Assembly: GCF_000425205.1 (NCBI RefSeq)
Contig: NZ_AULI01000008.1
Coordinates: 62,001 to 126,000, forward strand
Source of the DNA: Pontibacillus halophilus JSM 076056 = DSM 19796
Lineage (GTDB): Bacteria > Bacillota > Bacilli > Bacillales > BH030062
DNA: 64,000 bases
Reading direction: 5' to 3'
Shown here piece after piece: positions 44,170-53,119 of this stretch (its first letter is position 1; each line of letters starts with the position of its first letter). The position numbers and the translations under genes were made by a program. Below the pieces are notes generated by a model that was not told the origin of the DNA, made no database searches, and saw only the letters and a program-made list of their open reading frames with translations.

Positions 44170-46209
44170 TTATTGGTTAAATGTCTCTCTGAATGTTTCG
44201 GCATCTTCACGTGAGAGACTGTAACTCCGTTCATTTTGTCCCTTATATGAGAATTGCATCATCATAGTGGGCTCTGAGAACTCACTGCGAGCAGTCTGTT
44301 GATGTTCCATGAGCCACTCAATGGCCTCTTGATCAGTCACAGTAGACTGCTCCAACCCTTCTATAGATTGGTAGTTTCCATTCATGAAGTCGTTTACTTG
44401 TGTTTCTCGGAACCCTTCCTGAAGATAGCCAATCTCTACTTCTCGTACATCGTCTACCGTCACTTTGATGGAGTCATAATTTCCATTTTCTTTCATCCAC
44501 TTTGTGAATTCTTCGTATTCTTCATAGTACGTCATTTGAATATACTCTGGTTCATTGCTGTCAGGCTCACTAATCAGAAATTCCATGTTCAATCCAGAGT
44601 CTGTGAGGGAAAGCATCTCCTCATATGACAGTGATTGAATGTCTTTCTTCAACGCATCCAATCCTTGTTGAAGTTGTGATTCCTCTACGATATTTACACG
44701 CTTATCCGTTAAGTAGGATTGGAGGTTTAGTCGGTCAAATTCATCGGCCGACTTCGTAAGGATGGGAAACTCCTTCTCGAGAAACGCGTTTGACTCATAG
44801 ATTGGTCGGAAGGATTGATGAAGCGGCTGGAAGGCCACTCGTTCGTATTTCCGAACCATCTTACTTCCATCCTTTAATTCATAAACAATAGAAACTGTTC
44901 TAGCTTGTTGGTCGTAGGTCTGAAGAGCATCTTTATTGTTTACAATCGCTTTATGAAGATTCGTAATTTGTTCGATGGATTCCTTACTTTGGAACATCCC
45001 AGAGCCTTCTGAGTAATAATGACTATGTTCTCTAGAATTGAGCTCGTTCTCACCCTCTAGGCTTAGGTATTCGTAGTAGTAATGGAGATAGTCACCAAAG
45101 TACACTTCTTCAACCTCTTCAAATTCTGGAACACGATCAGCATAACCAAACCCGTCTTGAAAACTCACATATAGAACCCCACTTGCTACAACGACGAAGA
45201 AGACAAATCCTTTCACATGAGGGCGTATACGCCATGTCTTCTGCAGCGTAATTTCAGCAAGAATGTAACCTATGATTGCTCCAATCACATAGCCTATAAT
45301 TGCCCAGCCTACGTCATAGCCCATGATCGCTCCAAAGTAAAAGCCACCTAGTAGCGTAAAGCAAGCGGTTACTCCGTATTTGAAGACTTGGCGTAAGATT
45401 GGGAAGGCAATGGAATTCGATGCTTCCTCTAGTTTCCGAACTTTATAAGCCACATAACTAGCTCCATAAAATACGAAGATTAAGATGGCATAAATGGCCA
45501 CGTGCCAGATGTATCCTTCTCGTCTTAATGTGACATTGGCAAGATCCGTAACTGGAGAGAGATACGTATACCGTTCAGTTAGTAAATAGTCGACAGAGAA
45601 TCCTACTAGATAGATGTCAAGATTTAATGCGACAAGTACTGTAATTCCAAATGGGAAGACCAATAAGATAAACGTTAAAATTCCCTGAATCAAGGAAATC
45701 CCTGTCAGCATCCCAATAAAGATTCCCACAACATAGAACAGCGTTGTCATAAGGAGTGAGATGAAAAACCAATAGGCTAAATCTCCACTATCAAAGATAA
45801 AGCTTACATCCATTACTCCGGACATAATCAGAAGAATGAGTGCTGTAATCAATAGCGGAATGGCTAATAGTGTTATACCAAATAGCAGGTAATGATGAAA
45901 GAGACTCTTCCTGCTCATCGGCAAGCTGTGGATAAAGTCACTAGCACTCGTTACATGTAAATAACGAAATAAGAATACAGCCAATACCACCGGCACTCCG
46001 ACAATCAACGGGTATTGAAGGACAAGTGGGCCGCTGAAGAGTCCGTCACTGTAATAGTCGAAATAAGCACTTGAGTCTTGTAACGTCATAAATATGGTCA
46101 ATGGAAGGATAAAGATTAAGGCGATTAAATAGAGTGCCCCTATCCAACCGACGCTACGCAAGTTCTGCTTCCACAGTTCTTTCTTAAACGAGGATGTTAT
46201 CGATGGCAT
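44170..46209 (-). CDS. ABC transporter permease with large C-terminal domain (DUF6449-like)
   Basis: 679 residues. Six to eight membrane helices in the first ~340, then ~330 polar residues after the last helix (VKGFVFFVVVASGVLYVSF at ~330-348) that should lie outside the cell. The C-terminal domain is rich in Glu/Tyr/Ser with no known motif. Layout fits ABC-2 permeases of Ytr-type operons with an added soluble domain. Its start overlaps the ATPase gene by 26 bases. Confidence 0.8.
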   Translation of the reverse strand: MPSITSSFKKELWKQNLRSVGWIGALYLIALIFILPLTIFMTLQDSSAYFDYYSDGLFSGPLVLQYPLIVGVPVVLAVFLFRYLHVTSASDFIHSLPMSRKSLFHHYLLFGITLLAIPLLITALILLIMSGVMDVSFIFDSGDLAYWFFISLLMTTLFYVVGIFIGMLTGISLIQGILTFILLVFPFGITVLVALNLDIYLVGFSVDYLLTERYTYLSPVTDLANVTLRREGYIWHVAIYAILIFVFYGASYVAYKVRKLEEASNSIAFPILRQVFKYGVTACFTLLGGFYFGAIMGYDVGWAIIGYVIGAIIGYILAEITLQKTWRIRPHVKGFVFFVVVASGVLYVSFQDGFGYADRVPEFEEVEEVYFGDYLHYYYEYLSLEGENELNSREHSHYYSEGSGMFQSKESIEQITNLHKAIVNNKDALQTYDQQARTVSIVYELKDGSKMVRKYERVAFQPLHQSFRPIYESNAFLEKEFPILTKSADEFDRLNLQSYLTDKRVNIVEESQLQQGLDALKKDIQSLSYEEMLSLTDSGLNMEFLISEPDSNEPEYIQMTYYEEYEEFTKWMKENGNYDSIKVTVDDVREVEIGYLQEGFRETQVNDFMNGNYQSIEGLEQSTVTDQEAIEWLMEHQQTARSEFSEPTMMMQFSYKGQNERSYSLSREDAETFRETFNQ

Positions 46210-47083
46210 AGCCTACACCTCCCATTTCATAGATAAAGATTTCTTCAAGCGTGAGTGGCAATAAATCATACAAGACCGGTTGATACGATTCAATTGCGGT
46301 TGATACGTCCTCTTCCTCACCTCGGATAATGAGGAGCTTCACGCTACCTCTCGTTTCTTCATGCAGCACATCAAGATTGTCCTTCAACCCTTCAGGCATT
46401 CCGCCCTTGAAGGCTACTTGGACTTTGTGAATATCCGACTTTAATTCATCCAAGTCACGTTGGAGGAGCATGGAGCCTTTATGTAGAATCCCGACATGAT
46501 CACAAATGTCTTCTACTTCTCGTAGATTGTGAGATGAAATTAAGACGGTCATTTCACGGTCTGCCACATCTTGCACGACTAAATTTTTAATTGTGCGTCT
46601 TGTAACCGGGTCAAGCCCATCAAATGGTTCATCAAGAATTAAGATATCCGGCATGGCGGATAAGGCTAGCCAAAATCCGACCTGTCGTTGCATTCCTTTC
46701 GAGAATCGACTTACCTTCTTGTTCGTATCAAGCTTTAACATTTCTGCAAGCTTCTCATAACGTTGTTGATTCCAGTTTGGGTACAAGTCTTGGTAGAATT
46801 TCGCCAGCTGGTCTGTTGTATATTGGTTAAAGAAGTAAAGCGAATCAGGTATAAACACCATCTTCCCTTTCATCTTTACGTTCTCATAGACTGGTTCATC
46901 TCCAATGAGAACCTCTCCTTCGTCCTGACGCAAGATACCGGCAAGTATGCGCATAAGCGTTGTTTTCCCCGCTCCATTCGAACCGAGCAGTCCGTATATA
47001 GAGCCCTTCTTAACGTGGAACGTCACATCCTGGACGACTTTATCACGTTGAAAGGTCTTCGACAGATTCTTTGATTCAATCAT
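46184..47083 (-). CDS. ABC transporter ATP-binding protein (YtrB-like)
   Basis: 299 residues from the ATG at 47083, GAAGGGAG upstream, overlapping the GntR gene by eight bases. Walker A GSNGAGKTT (~33-41), ABC signature in the variant form SRFSKGMQRQ, Walker B ILILDEPFDGLD and switch His in SSHNLRE. This variant signature is common in Ytr/bacitracin-type ATPases. Works with the following permease. Confidence 0.92.
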   Translation of the reverse strand: MIESKNLSKTFQRDKVVQDVTFHVKKGSIYGLLGSNGAGKTTLMRILAGILRQDEGEVLIGDEPVYENVKMKGKMVFIPDSLYFFNQYTTDQLAKFYQDLYPNWNQQRYEKLAEMLKLDTNKKVSRFSKGMQRQVGFWLALSAMPDILILDEPFDGLDPVTRRTIKNLVVQDVADREMTVLISSHNLREVEDICDHVGILHKGSMLLQRDLDELKSDIHKVQVAFKGGMPEGLKDNLDVLHEETRGSVKLLIIRGEEEDVSTAIESYQPVLYDLLPLTLEEIFIYEMGGVGYAIDNILV

Positions 47084-47459
47084 GGTGTTCACTCCCTTCT
47101 GCTTCAATCTCTTGAATAATCTCTCGCATTTCAGATGGAGACATTCCCATATACAACGCTTCCGCTAGTAGCTTCTTCAATTCACTTCGAATCTCTTGCA
47201 ACCGTGCCGTATCAACTTGCTCCACTGTATGATTCACGAAACTTCCCTTTCCCTTCACTGAATAAATATAGCCTTGCATCTCAAGTTCTCTGTAGGCTTT
47301 CTGAATGGTGTTCGGATTAATCGTTAACTGTTGGGATAATGTCCGCACAGAAGGCAGCTTCTCGTCTGGCTCCATTATGCCGCTAAAGATAAACTCTTTG
47401 AATTTCTCGACGAGTTGTTCGTAAAGTGGCTTCCGACTTCTCAAATCAAGCTCAAACAT
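47076..47459 (-). CDS. GntR-family regulator (YtrA-like)
   Basis: 127 residues; GGAGGGG ribosome-binding site. Short YtrA subfamily: winged helix (YEQLVEKFKEFIFSGIMEPDEKLPSVRTLSQQLTINPNTIQKAYRELEMQGYI-type order, about 13-65) with only a ~55-residue helical dimerisation tail. First gene of the ABC/sigma operon; B. subtilis YtrA represses its own operon until cell-wall antibiotics act. A dyad lies just upstream. Confidence 0.92.
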   Translation of the reverse strand: MFELDLRSRKPLYEQLVEKFKEFIFSGIMEPDEKLPSVRTLSQQLTINPNTIQKAYRELEMQGYIYSVKGKGSFVNHTVEQVDTARLQEIRSELKKLLAEALYMGMSPSEMREIIQEIEAEGSEHHD

Positions 47460-47504
47460 GGGTCCCCTCCAATCTTATATTGTAATCAATACGATCGCTG
47501 TATT

Positions 47505-47531
47505 AACTGTATTATGATATGTAGTACAGTT
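47505..47531 (-). promoter_or_regulatory. Likely operator of the GntR/ABC/sigma operon
   Basis: Inverted repeat AACTGTATTA (47505-47514) / TAGTACAGTT (47522-47531): nine of ten positions symmetrical, 7-bp centre. A further TACAGT-type half-site follows at about 47533-47540. Located 46-72 bases upstream of the GntR start, suitable for autorepression. The remaining ~250 bases to 47790 show nothing else. Confidence 0.65.
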
Positions 47532-47793
47532 GGTACAGTAATTATTATATGCCTCGGAATTGTAAAACACAACCATTAATTTAATTCTTTTTCCATACGA
47601 ATTACGCCTACTCTTTAAAGCAGGCGAGAGGGAGTGGGTTATAGTCAAGCAGATTAGTTTGTGAGCCATTCGCTACTAGAGGTCGTGAGGGCAACCGCGG
47701 TAAAGATTTATCCTGAAGTATAAAGAGGTAACACAACACATCATGCATATATGCACTTTGGTGAGTATTGAAAGGTGAGGACGAGGTATAAAC

Positions 47794-47832
47794 AAAAGAG
47801 AGCCAGCCACCAATCGCTGGAGGCCGGCTCTT
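47794..47832 (-). terminator. Terminator of the YiaA/B gene
   Basis: Stem AGAGCCGGCC / GGCTGGCTCT followed by CTTTT on the minus strand. Confidence 0.75.
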
Positions 47833-47836
47833 CTAT

Positions 47837-48304
47837 TCATTCATTTCTAGCTTTCTGTGTATCTCGTACATTCTTCTGGACCGTAATGGCAGAGAACAGG
47901 CTCAACGTGAAGGCCATGGCGTAGAAACCTTTCTCACTTAGAATGATACTTCCTGCGTTGTACAGTCCAATCGCCATAAGCAGGATGGCAATAACAATTG
48001 CAAACCAGCTAATCCCATAATAGATAGTTGTGACTGGGTACCCTTCCTCTTTATCTCGTACAACCTTCTGAAGGGATACAGCTGCGTAAAGTCCAAATAC
48101 AAGTACAGCGAAATAGTAACCTTTCTCATTCAACTGCATGGTCGCATTGAATAGGCCAATTAAATACGCAAGAACACCTATTAATAATGCCGTCCACGAT
48201 GCTCCCTTGAAGGCTCCTGTAGGCTCCCCTTCTCTTCTTTCTGTCTTTATCTTCGGTTCTTCTGAGTTGTCCCGATCTAACGTTACATCACTTTGTTCTG
48301 CCAC
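47837..48304 (-). CDS. YiaA/YiaB family membrane protein
   Basis: 155 residues. Polar N-terminus (~1-32), then a tandem duplication of a two-helix unit: WTALLIGVLAYLIGLFNATMQLNEKGYYFAVL... and WFAIVIAILLMAIGLYNAGSIILSEKGFYAMAF..., each ending in VQKxVRD-like motifs. This is the YiaAB fold. Function unknown. Confidence 0.85.
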   Translation of the reverse strand: MAEQSDVTLDRDNSEEPKIKTERREGEPTGAFKGASWTALLIGVLAYLIGLFNATMQLNEKGYYFAVLVFGLYAAVSLQKVVRDKEEGYPVTTIYYGISWFAIVIAILLMAIGLYNAGSIILSEKGFYAMAFTLSLFSAITVQKNVRDTQKARNE

Positions 48305-48417
48305 TCGATTACCCCCTTATTTATGAAAGCCCAATTAAGAGGAACAAACTTCCATCCCTCCCTACACTTATTACCATACCTATTTTATGCAGAAGATGGA
48401 AGATTCAATTTCATCCT

Positions 48418-48436
48418 TATCCAAAAAGTTTGGATA
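48418..48436. repeat. Short perfect inverted repeat in front of the repetitive protein gene
   Basis: TATCCAAA / TTTGGATA with a 3-bp centre, about 97 bases before the start codon at 48533. Possible operator. Confidence 0.4.
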
Positions 48437-48532
48437 GACGTACGCGGGTATTTCGACACAGTGTCTGACACCCTCACTTCTACATCCAACCTGCATACGC
48501 TACTTATAAGTGTACAGACAGGCGGGATGGTT

Positions 48533-49081
48533 ATGAGTCGAGGAGGCTTTAAGAGAGAGGGGGCATGGGTTCAGGCGGTGGGGACAGTGCTGGCTGCAAT
48601 TGGCAGCACTCCTACCAAGAAGCTACCTCCACAAACGTTAAAAGACTTTAACGTCATAGGAAATACGCTTCAAGCGACAGGAAACGGACTTGCAACGATT
48701 GGGAAGGACCCGCTCAAGCTTGGAACGGTGGGCAACGAAGTACAGGCTATCGGGAACACGCTCGTCATAGCGGGTCTGATTACGAACGTAGACCAACGGA
48801 CGAAAGACATCCTCAACACCCAAGGCAATCTCTTTCAAGCAACAGGTGCTGGTGTTGGGTTCGCGGACGCATGGGAACAAGACCCAAGCATCTCAAACGT
48901 CTACCTCCTCATCGGCAATCTGTTACAAGTCGTCGGAAATGGACTGCAGGCCATCTTCGGCAATGAAGAACGGACGCAAGTTCTCGATGCATTAGGAAGC
49001 TGGATCCAGGCCGTTGGTGCAGTCTTAACGGCACTCGGGGAAGAGAGAGATTATCTTAACACTGTAAGGAGACGATATTAA
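48533..49081 (+). CDS. DUF6944-type repetitive protein
   Basis: 182 residues from the ATG at 48533 (GGCGGG upstream; an ATG at 48527 touches it). Six degenerate repeats of ~25-30 residues follow the pattern hGNxhQAxGNxLxxhG: WVQAVGTVLAAIG, VIGNTLQATGNGLATIG, VGNEVQAIGNTLVIAG, TQGNLFQATGAGVGFAD, LIGNLLQVVGNGLQAIFG, LGSWIQAVGAVLTALG. This matches DUF6944 repetitive proteins of salt-tolerant Bacillaceae. Each repeat looks like an amphipathic helical hairpin. No signal peptide. Function unknown. Confidence 0.75.
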   Translation: MSRGGFKREGAWVQAVGTVLAAIGSTPTKKLPPQTLKDFNVIGNTLQATGNGLATIGKDPLKLGTVGNEVQAIGNTLVIAGLITNVDQRTKDILNTQGNLFQATGAGVGFADAWEQDPSISNVYLLIGNLLQVVGNGLQAIFGNEERTQVLDALGSWIQAVGAVLTALGEERDYLNTVRRRY

Positions 49082-49110
49082 ATTCTCTCCTCAACCTGCT
49101 CATCGCCATT

Positions 49111-49143
49111 AAAAAGGCTGCCCTCGTTGAGAGAGCAGCCTTC
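49111..49143 (-). terminator. Terminator of the P5C dehydrogenase gene
   Basis: Stem GGCTGC / GCAGCC extended by CTCTC/GAGGG pairing, followed by five T residues on the minus strand. Confidence 0.85.
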
Positions 49144-49154
49144 GTTCAATTTAC

Positions 49155-50702
49155 TTAATACATTTCAGAGATTGATTTAGGTTGCATATGAAGTGCGAGG
49201 TAATCAGGACCGCCTGCTTTTGAATCGGTACCGGACATGTTGAATCCGCCGAACGGTTGGTAGCCTACGATGGCACCTGTACAGTTGCGGTTAAAGTAAA
49301 GGTTCCCGACATGGAACTCTACTTTCGCACGTTCAATATGCTCGCGATTGTCTGAGATTAAGGCACCTGTCAAGCCATACTCTGTGTTGTTCGCAACGTC
49401 TAATGCTTCATCAAAGTCCTTGACTTTCGTGAAGCAGACAACTGGTCCGAAGATTTCCTCCTGTTGCATACGGGAATTTGGATCTAAGTCAGCGAATACC
49501 GTTGGTTGTATGAAGTACCCTTTCGAATCATCTCCAGAACCACCAACCATAAGCCGTCCTTCTTCCTTCCCAACTTCCATATAGCCCATAATCTTATCAA
49601 AGGCAACCTTGTCAATGACAGGTCCCATATAGACGTTCTCTTCTGTTGCATTCCCAACAGACAGTTCCTTCGCTTTCGCAACTACACGTTCAAGCACTTC
49701 ATCGTATACCGATTCGTGAGCTACGACACGCGAGCCGGAGGAACATTTCTGACCAGAGAATCCATAAGCAGATGTGAGAATGGCATCTACAGCAGTATCA
49801 AGGTTTGCTGTATCATCTACAACAACCGTGTCTTTCCCACCCATTTCAGCAATGACACGCTTCAAGTGCTGTTGGCCAGGTTGAACTTTCGATGCGCGTT
49901 CGTAAATGCGCATGCCGACATTACGTGAGCCTGTAAATGAAATAAGTGCGGTCTTTGGATGATCCACTAGGTAGTCACCAATTTCCTCGTCATCACCAGG
50001 TACAAATTGTAGGACGCCTTTCGGAAGACCTGCTTCCTCCAATACCTCTACGAATTTCGCTGCAATAACAGGACTCTTCGGTGATGGCTTCATGACGACT
50101 GTATTTCCAGTTACAAGCGGTGCGACCGTTGTTCCTGCCATAATAGCGAACGCTAAGTTCCACGGCGGAATGACTAGAGCTACACCTGTTGGAACATAGA
50201 CATATTGGTTGTTTTCACCTGGGCGGCTCTCTACGTGTTTACCCTTACCTAGTTCAATCATCTGGCGCGCATAGTATTCCATAAAGTCAATAGCTTCTGC
50301 TGTATCGGCATCCGCTTCTTTCCATGGCTTCCCTACTTCATACGCTAGCCATGCAGAGAACTCGTGCTTGCGACGTCTGACAAGCGCAGCAGCTCGGAAT
50401 AGTACTCCAGCGCGTGCTTCAGGAGACCATTTCTTCCAATCATTCAGCGCTTTCGATGCGGACTCAACTGCCTCATTCGCAGTTTCCTTTGTTGCTTTGG
50501 AGACCCGGCCTACAACTTCTTTCGTAAGAGCAGGATTCACGGATTCAATCTTATCCTCTGTTGAAATACGCTCTCCATCAATAAGCAAGTCATAATCCTT
50601 GCCTAGTTCTCCTTTAACAAGTCTGAGAGCAGCCTCGAATGCTTCTTTGTTTGATTGGATTGTGAAATCAGTAAACGGTTCATGACGATAGGATGTAACC
50701 AT
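49155..50702 (-). CDS. pruA: L-glutamate gamma-semialdehyde (P5C) dehydrogenase
   Basis: 515 residues, GGAG ribosome-binding site. Oxidises glutamate semialdehyde (from proline or arginine) to glutamate with NAD. Aldehyde dehydrogenase signature: catalytic Glu286 in IAEMGGKD, catalytic Cys320 in [31 protein letters not shown] cofactor loop and FTGSR. Length equals B. subtilis RocA/PutC. Lies 51 bases downstream of proline dehydrogenase. Confidence 0.96.
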   Translation of the reverse strand: MVTSYRHEPFTDFTIQSNKEAFEAALRLVKGELGKDYDLLIDGERISTEDKIESVNPALTKEVVGRVSKATKETANEAVESASKALNDWKKWSPEARAGVLFRAAALVRRRKHEFSAWLAYEVGKPWKEADADTAEAIDFMEYYARQMIELGKGKHVESRPGENNQYVYVPTGVALVIPPWNLAFAIMAGTTVAPLVTGNTVVMKPSPKSPVIAAKFVEVLEEAGLPKGVLQFVPGDDEEIGDYLVDHPKTALISFTGSRNVGMRIYERASKVQPGQQHLKRVIAEMGGKDTVVVDDTANLDTAVDAILTSAYGFSGQKCSSGSRVVAHESVYDEVLERVVAKAKELSVGNATEENVYMGPVIDKVAFDKIMGYMEVGKEEGRLMVGGSGDDSKGYFIQPTVFADLDPNSRMQQEEIFGPVVCFTKVKDFDEALDVANNTEYGLTGALISDNREHIERAKVEFHVGNLYFNRNCTGAIVGYQPFGGFNMSGTDSKAGGPDYLALHMQPKSISEMY

Positions 50703-50753
50703 GAAATTCTCCTCTCAAGTATAAGTTTTATAGTGTAATAGCTTCAAAGAAAG

Positions 50754-51671
50754 CTATTTCTTAAACATTCCCCGTAATGCAAACGATACGTTAGCAGGAC
50801 GCTCAGCAAGGCGTCTCATAAAGTAACCGTACCAATCCGTGCCATAAGGCATATACACTCGGACTGGATAGCCTTCTTTCACAAGTTGAACTTGCGTGTC
50901 ACTCCTCATGCCATACAGCATTTGAAATTCAAACTGGTCTGTTGGAATATGATGTTCCTTAACCAAGTCTTTCGTATATTCAATAATGGCATCGTCATGG
51001 CTTGCAATAGACGTAAAATTGCCATTCAATAAATTCTTCTTAATCAGGTGTTTTAAGTTTTCGTCTACTTTATACTTCTCTTGGAAGGCCACTTCGGCTG
51101 GCTCTTTATAGGCACCTTTAACAAGTCTTAGAACAGGGTCTAGCTCATTCAACTCATCAAGGTCTCGACTGGACCGGTACAGATACGATTGTATGACGGT
51201 ACCGATGTTGTCATACCTTTCTTTTAGCGCTTTATACAAATCGAGGGTTTTCCCACAACGGGATGAGTCTTCCATATCAATCGTGATAAACACATCATAC
51301 TTCACCGCTTCATCCATAATCTTCAACATATTCTCCCATACAAGCTCAGCACTAATGTCGAGCCCGAGAGATGTGACCTTCACAGACATTTGGGAATTCA
51401 GATTGTGCTCACTTATCTTACGGATTGTTTGAATACTTTCCTGACAGCGAAGCTTTGCTTCTTCAGCGGAATGGATAAATTCCCCAAGGTGGTCCACCGT
51501 AACGGCAATGCCTTGACGATTCATCCCTTGAATGACCTGAATCGCCCCATCAAATGATTCTCCACCCACAATACGGTCAGCTCCAAATTTCGACCCCCAA
51601 CGTTTCGCCATACGATCTAACGTTGAGTTTTTAGACAAATACAGAAAGAAATTTTTACTGATTGCATCCAA
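50754..51671 (-). CDS. putB: Proline dehydrogenase (PutB/FadM)
   Basis: About 305 residues. FAD-dependent oxidation of proline to pyrroline-5-carboxylate. Barrel motifs VTVDHLGEF, VTIDMEDSSRCGKTLD, RLVKGAYKEP, FTSIASHDD, QFEFQMLYGMR, and the C-terminal RVYMPYGTDWYGYFMRRLAERPAN match B. subtilis PutB throughout. Start: the GTG at 51680 touches its GGAAGGG, so the TTG at 51671 is preferred. No putP proline transporter follows. Confidence 0.94.
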   Translation of the reverse strand: MDAISKNFFLYLSKNSTLDRMAKRWGSKFGADRIVGGESFDGAIQVIQGMNRQGIAVTVDHLGEFIHSAEEAKLRCQESIQTIRKISEHNLNSQMSVKVTSLGLDISAELVWENMLKIMDEAVKYDVFITIDMEDSSRCGKTLDLYKALKERYDNIGTVIQSYLYRSSRDLDELNELDPVLRLVKGAYKEPAEVAFQEKYKVDENLKHLIKKNLLNGNFTSIASHDDAIIEYTKDLVKEHHIPTDQFEFQMLYGMRSDTQVQLVKEGYPVRVYMPYGTDWYGYFMRRLAERPANVSFALRGMFKK

Positions 51672-51741
51672 GGTATTCACACCCTTCCATTCTCTATGTG
51701 ACCTTCACTTAAATGAGTATGTTGTTTCCCCTTACACTGTA

Positions 51742-51770
51742 ATTGTACCCCTTTTTAGAAATTTCTGAAA
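51742..51770 (-). promoter_or_regulatory. Putative putB promoter
   Basis: Minus-strand -10 TACAAT (51742-51747), a 17-bp spacer and a poor -35 TTTCAG (51765-51770), as expected for a promoter that needs an activator. Confidence 0.55.
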
Positions 51771-51802
51771 CGTTTTCCTATCACAATCATTAATGGTCAC
51801 AT

Positions 51803-51841
51803 TTGTGGTTTACCCACAATGTAAGGGGTTACAATTGTGGG
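51803..51841. promoter_or_regulatory. TTGTGG/CCACAA dyad array upstream of putB
   Basis: Half-sites TTGTGG (51803-51808) and CCACAA (51814-51819) form one dyad; a third, TTGTGG (51835-51840), is 32 bp (about three helical turns) from the first. TACCCACAA...TTGTGGGTA also forms a longer hairpin-like palindrome. The array ends about 33 bp upstream of the weak -35, a good activator position; candidate PutR binding site. Confidence 0.6.
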
Positions 51842-51932
51842 TATTCATCAATAGCCGTCCACTAGAAAGAAGACGGCTTACGATAAAATATGTAGCATTT
51901 AGACATAAAGTGCGACAGGTTAAGGTTTAACA

Positions 51933-52415
51933 TTACCCATTTGCCTGTCGCTGTTCATAAGACTCATTTGATTGTTCGGCCGGCACAGCGTCCGATAGCT
52001 TGAATACAAGAATACCTGCAATAAGAAGGATTAATCCAGCCGCCTTGTTCCACGTAAACGGGATGGAATCGAATCCAAACCAGCCGAATGTGTTCGTAAA
52101 GAACGCAGTCGTCAGTTGGGAGATGAGCACAACAGACACCGCATATGCAGGACCGATTAAACGAATCCCCATCATCAGACAAAAGACAATTCCAACTCCA
52201 AATACGCCACCAAATAGGAAAATGAGGTTAGCATCAGCAAAGTCGAATAAGCGCGCATCTTCCATCGTATAGAATACAGGGATAGAAGCTCCGAACCCCA
52301 TCGCTAGGACGAGTGTCGTTGTTGCCCATGATCCAGCACGTTCACTAATCCTTGAGTTAAATACATTCTGGACACTAATAAGTATGCCAGCCACAATGGA
52401 AAGAAAGATTCCCAT
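51933..52415 (-). CDS. YdcZ/DUF606 family small transporter, copy A
   Basis: 160 residues, GGAGG ribosome-binding site. Five membrane helices: LSIVAGILISVQNVFNSRISERAG at the start is the DUF606 hallmark (the half-size DMT superfamily), ending in FTWNKAAGLILLIAGILVF. 15 bases after the Crp-type gene. A second DUF606 protein lies on the other side of that regulator, so the two probably pair. Confidence 0.85.
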   Translation of the reverse strand: MGIFLSIVAGILISVQNVFNSRISERAGSWATTTLVLAMGFGASIPVFYTMEDARLFDFADANLIFLFGGVFGVGIVFCLMMGIRLIGPAYAVSVVLISQLTTAFFTNTFGWFGFDSIPFTWNKAAGLILLIAGILVFKLSDAVPAEQSNESYEQRQANG

Positions 52416-52430
52416 TATTGACCCTCCTTT

Positions 52431-53108
52431 CTATTCATAAATGTTGCCTTTGGCCACAACACGAAGTTTGGCGCGATCTAAAACCGTAAGCGTCCCTCGT
52501 TCTCTTCGCAGCAATCCATCAGAGACAAATCGCTCAATTACACGGTTCAAATGACGATAGCTTGTTCCAATCAAATCTGCCAATTCTTTCAAGTTAGCCG
52601 TTCTCATTTCTTCATAATACATCGTTCCAAAGCCGTCTTCTGATAAGGACAGCAAATAACTCGCCAGTCGAACATCGACGGGATACATCATATTTAAACT
52701 AGAAGCATGAGATTCTGTGTAGAATTTCTCCGTCATAATATCGAGTAGAAAGTGATAAAATTCGATGCGTTCTTGTTCATGCCGACGCAGAATTTGGAAT
52801 GGGACGGCTAAGAGCAAGCTATCCATGACGCATTCCACTTCATTGAACACATCTCCACCGCGAATATACTCAAGATCCCCAATAACAGCGAACGGAGTTT
52901 TGAACCTAAGAATCAGAGACTTGCCCTCTTCTGTAGTCGTATAAATCTTTACTTTCCCCTTCACAAGAAAATACATGGAGTGAAGATGGTCTCCCTTCGC
53001 ACAAATGGCTTGCCCTTTCTTCACATGTTGAAGCGTCATTGCCGCTACCGTATCTGGTGAAAAGACATCATTTAGTCCAAAGTGGTCGATATACGATTGG
53101 ATTTCCAT
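52431..53108 (-). CDS. Crp/Fnr family transcriptional regulator
   Basis: 225 residues from the ATG at 53108 (GAGG eight bases upstream; GTG at 53117 too close). Cyclic-nucleotide-type beta domain (about 15-125: GKVKIYTTTEEGKSLILRF) and a C-terminal HTH TANLKELADLIGTSYRHLNRVIERFVSDGLL-type segment. No N-terminal Cys cluster of Fnr. Its position between two transporter genes suggests it controls them. Resembles E. coli YeiL in outline. Confidence 0.86.
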   Translation of the reverse strand: MEIQSYIDHFGLNDVFSPDTVAAMTLQHVKKGQAICAKGDHLHSMYFLVKGKVKIYTTTEEGKSLILRFKTPFAVIGDLEYIRGGDVFNEVECVMDSLLLAVPFQILRRHEQERIEFYHFLLDIMTEKFYTESHASSLNMMYPVDVRLASYLLSLSEDGFGTMYYEEMRTANLKELADLIGTSYRHLNRVIERFVSDGLLRRERGTLTVLDRAKLRVVAKGNIYE

Positions 53109-53119
53109 AGGTTTCACCT

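Noticed and set aside
47475-47669. 64-codon minus-strand reading frame upstream of the GntR gene
   Set aside because: Overlaps the operator region, no ribosome-binding site, implausible protein sequence.
51748-51775. Catabolite (cre) site at putB
   Set aside because: AGGAAAACGTTTCAG has the CG centre but fails several outer consensus positions.
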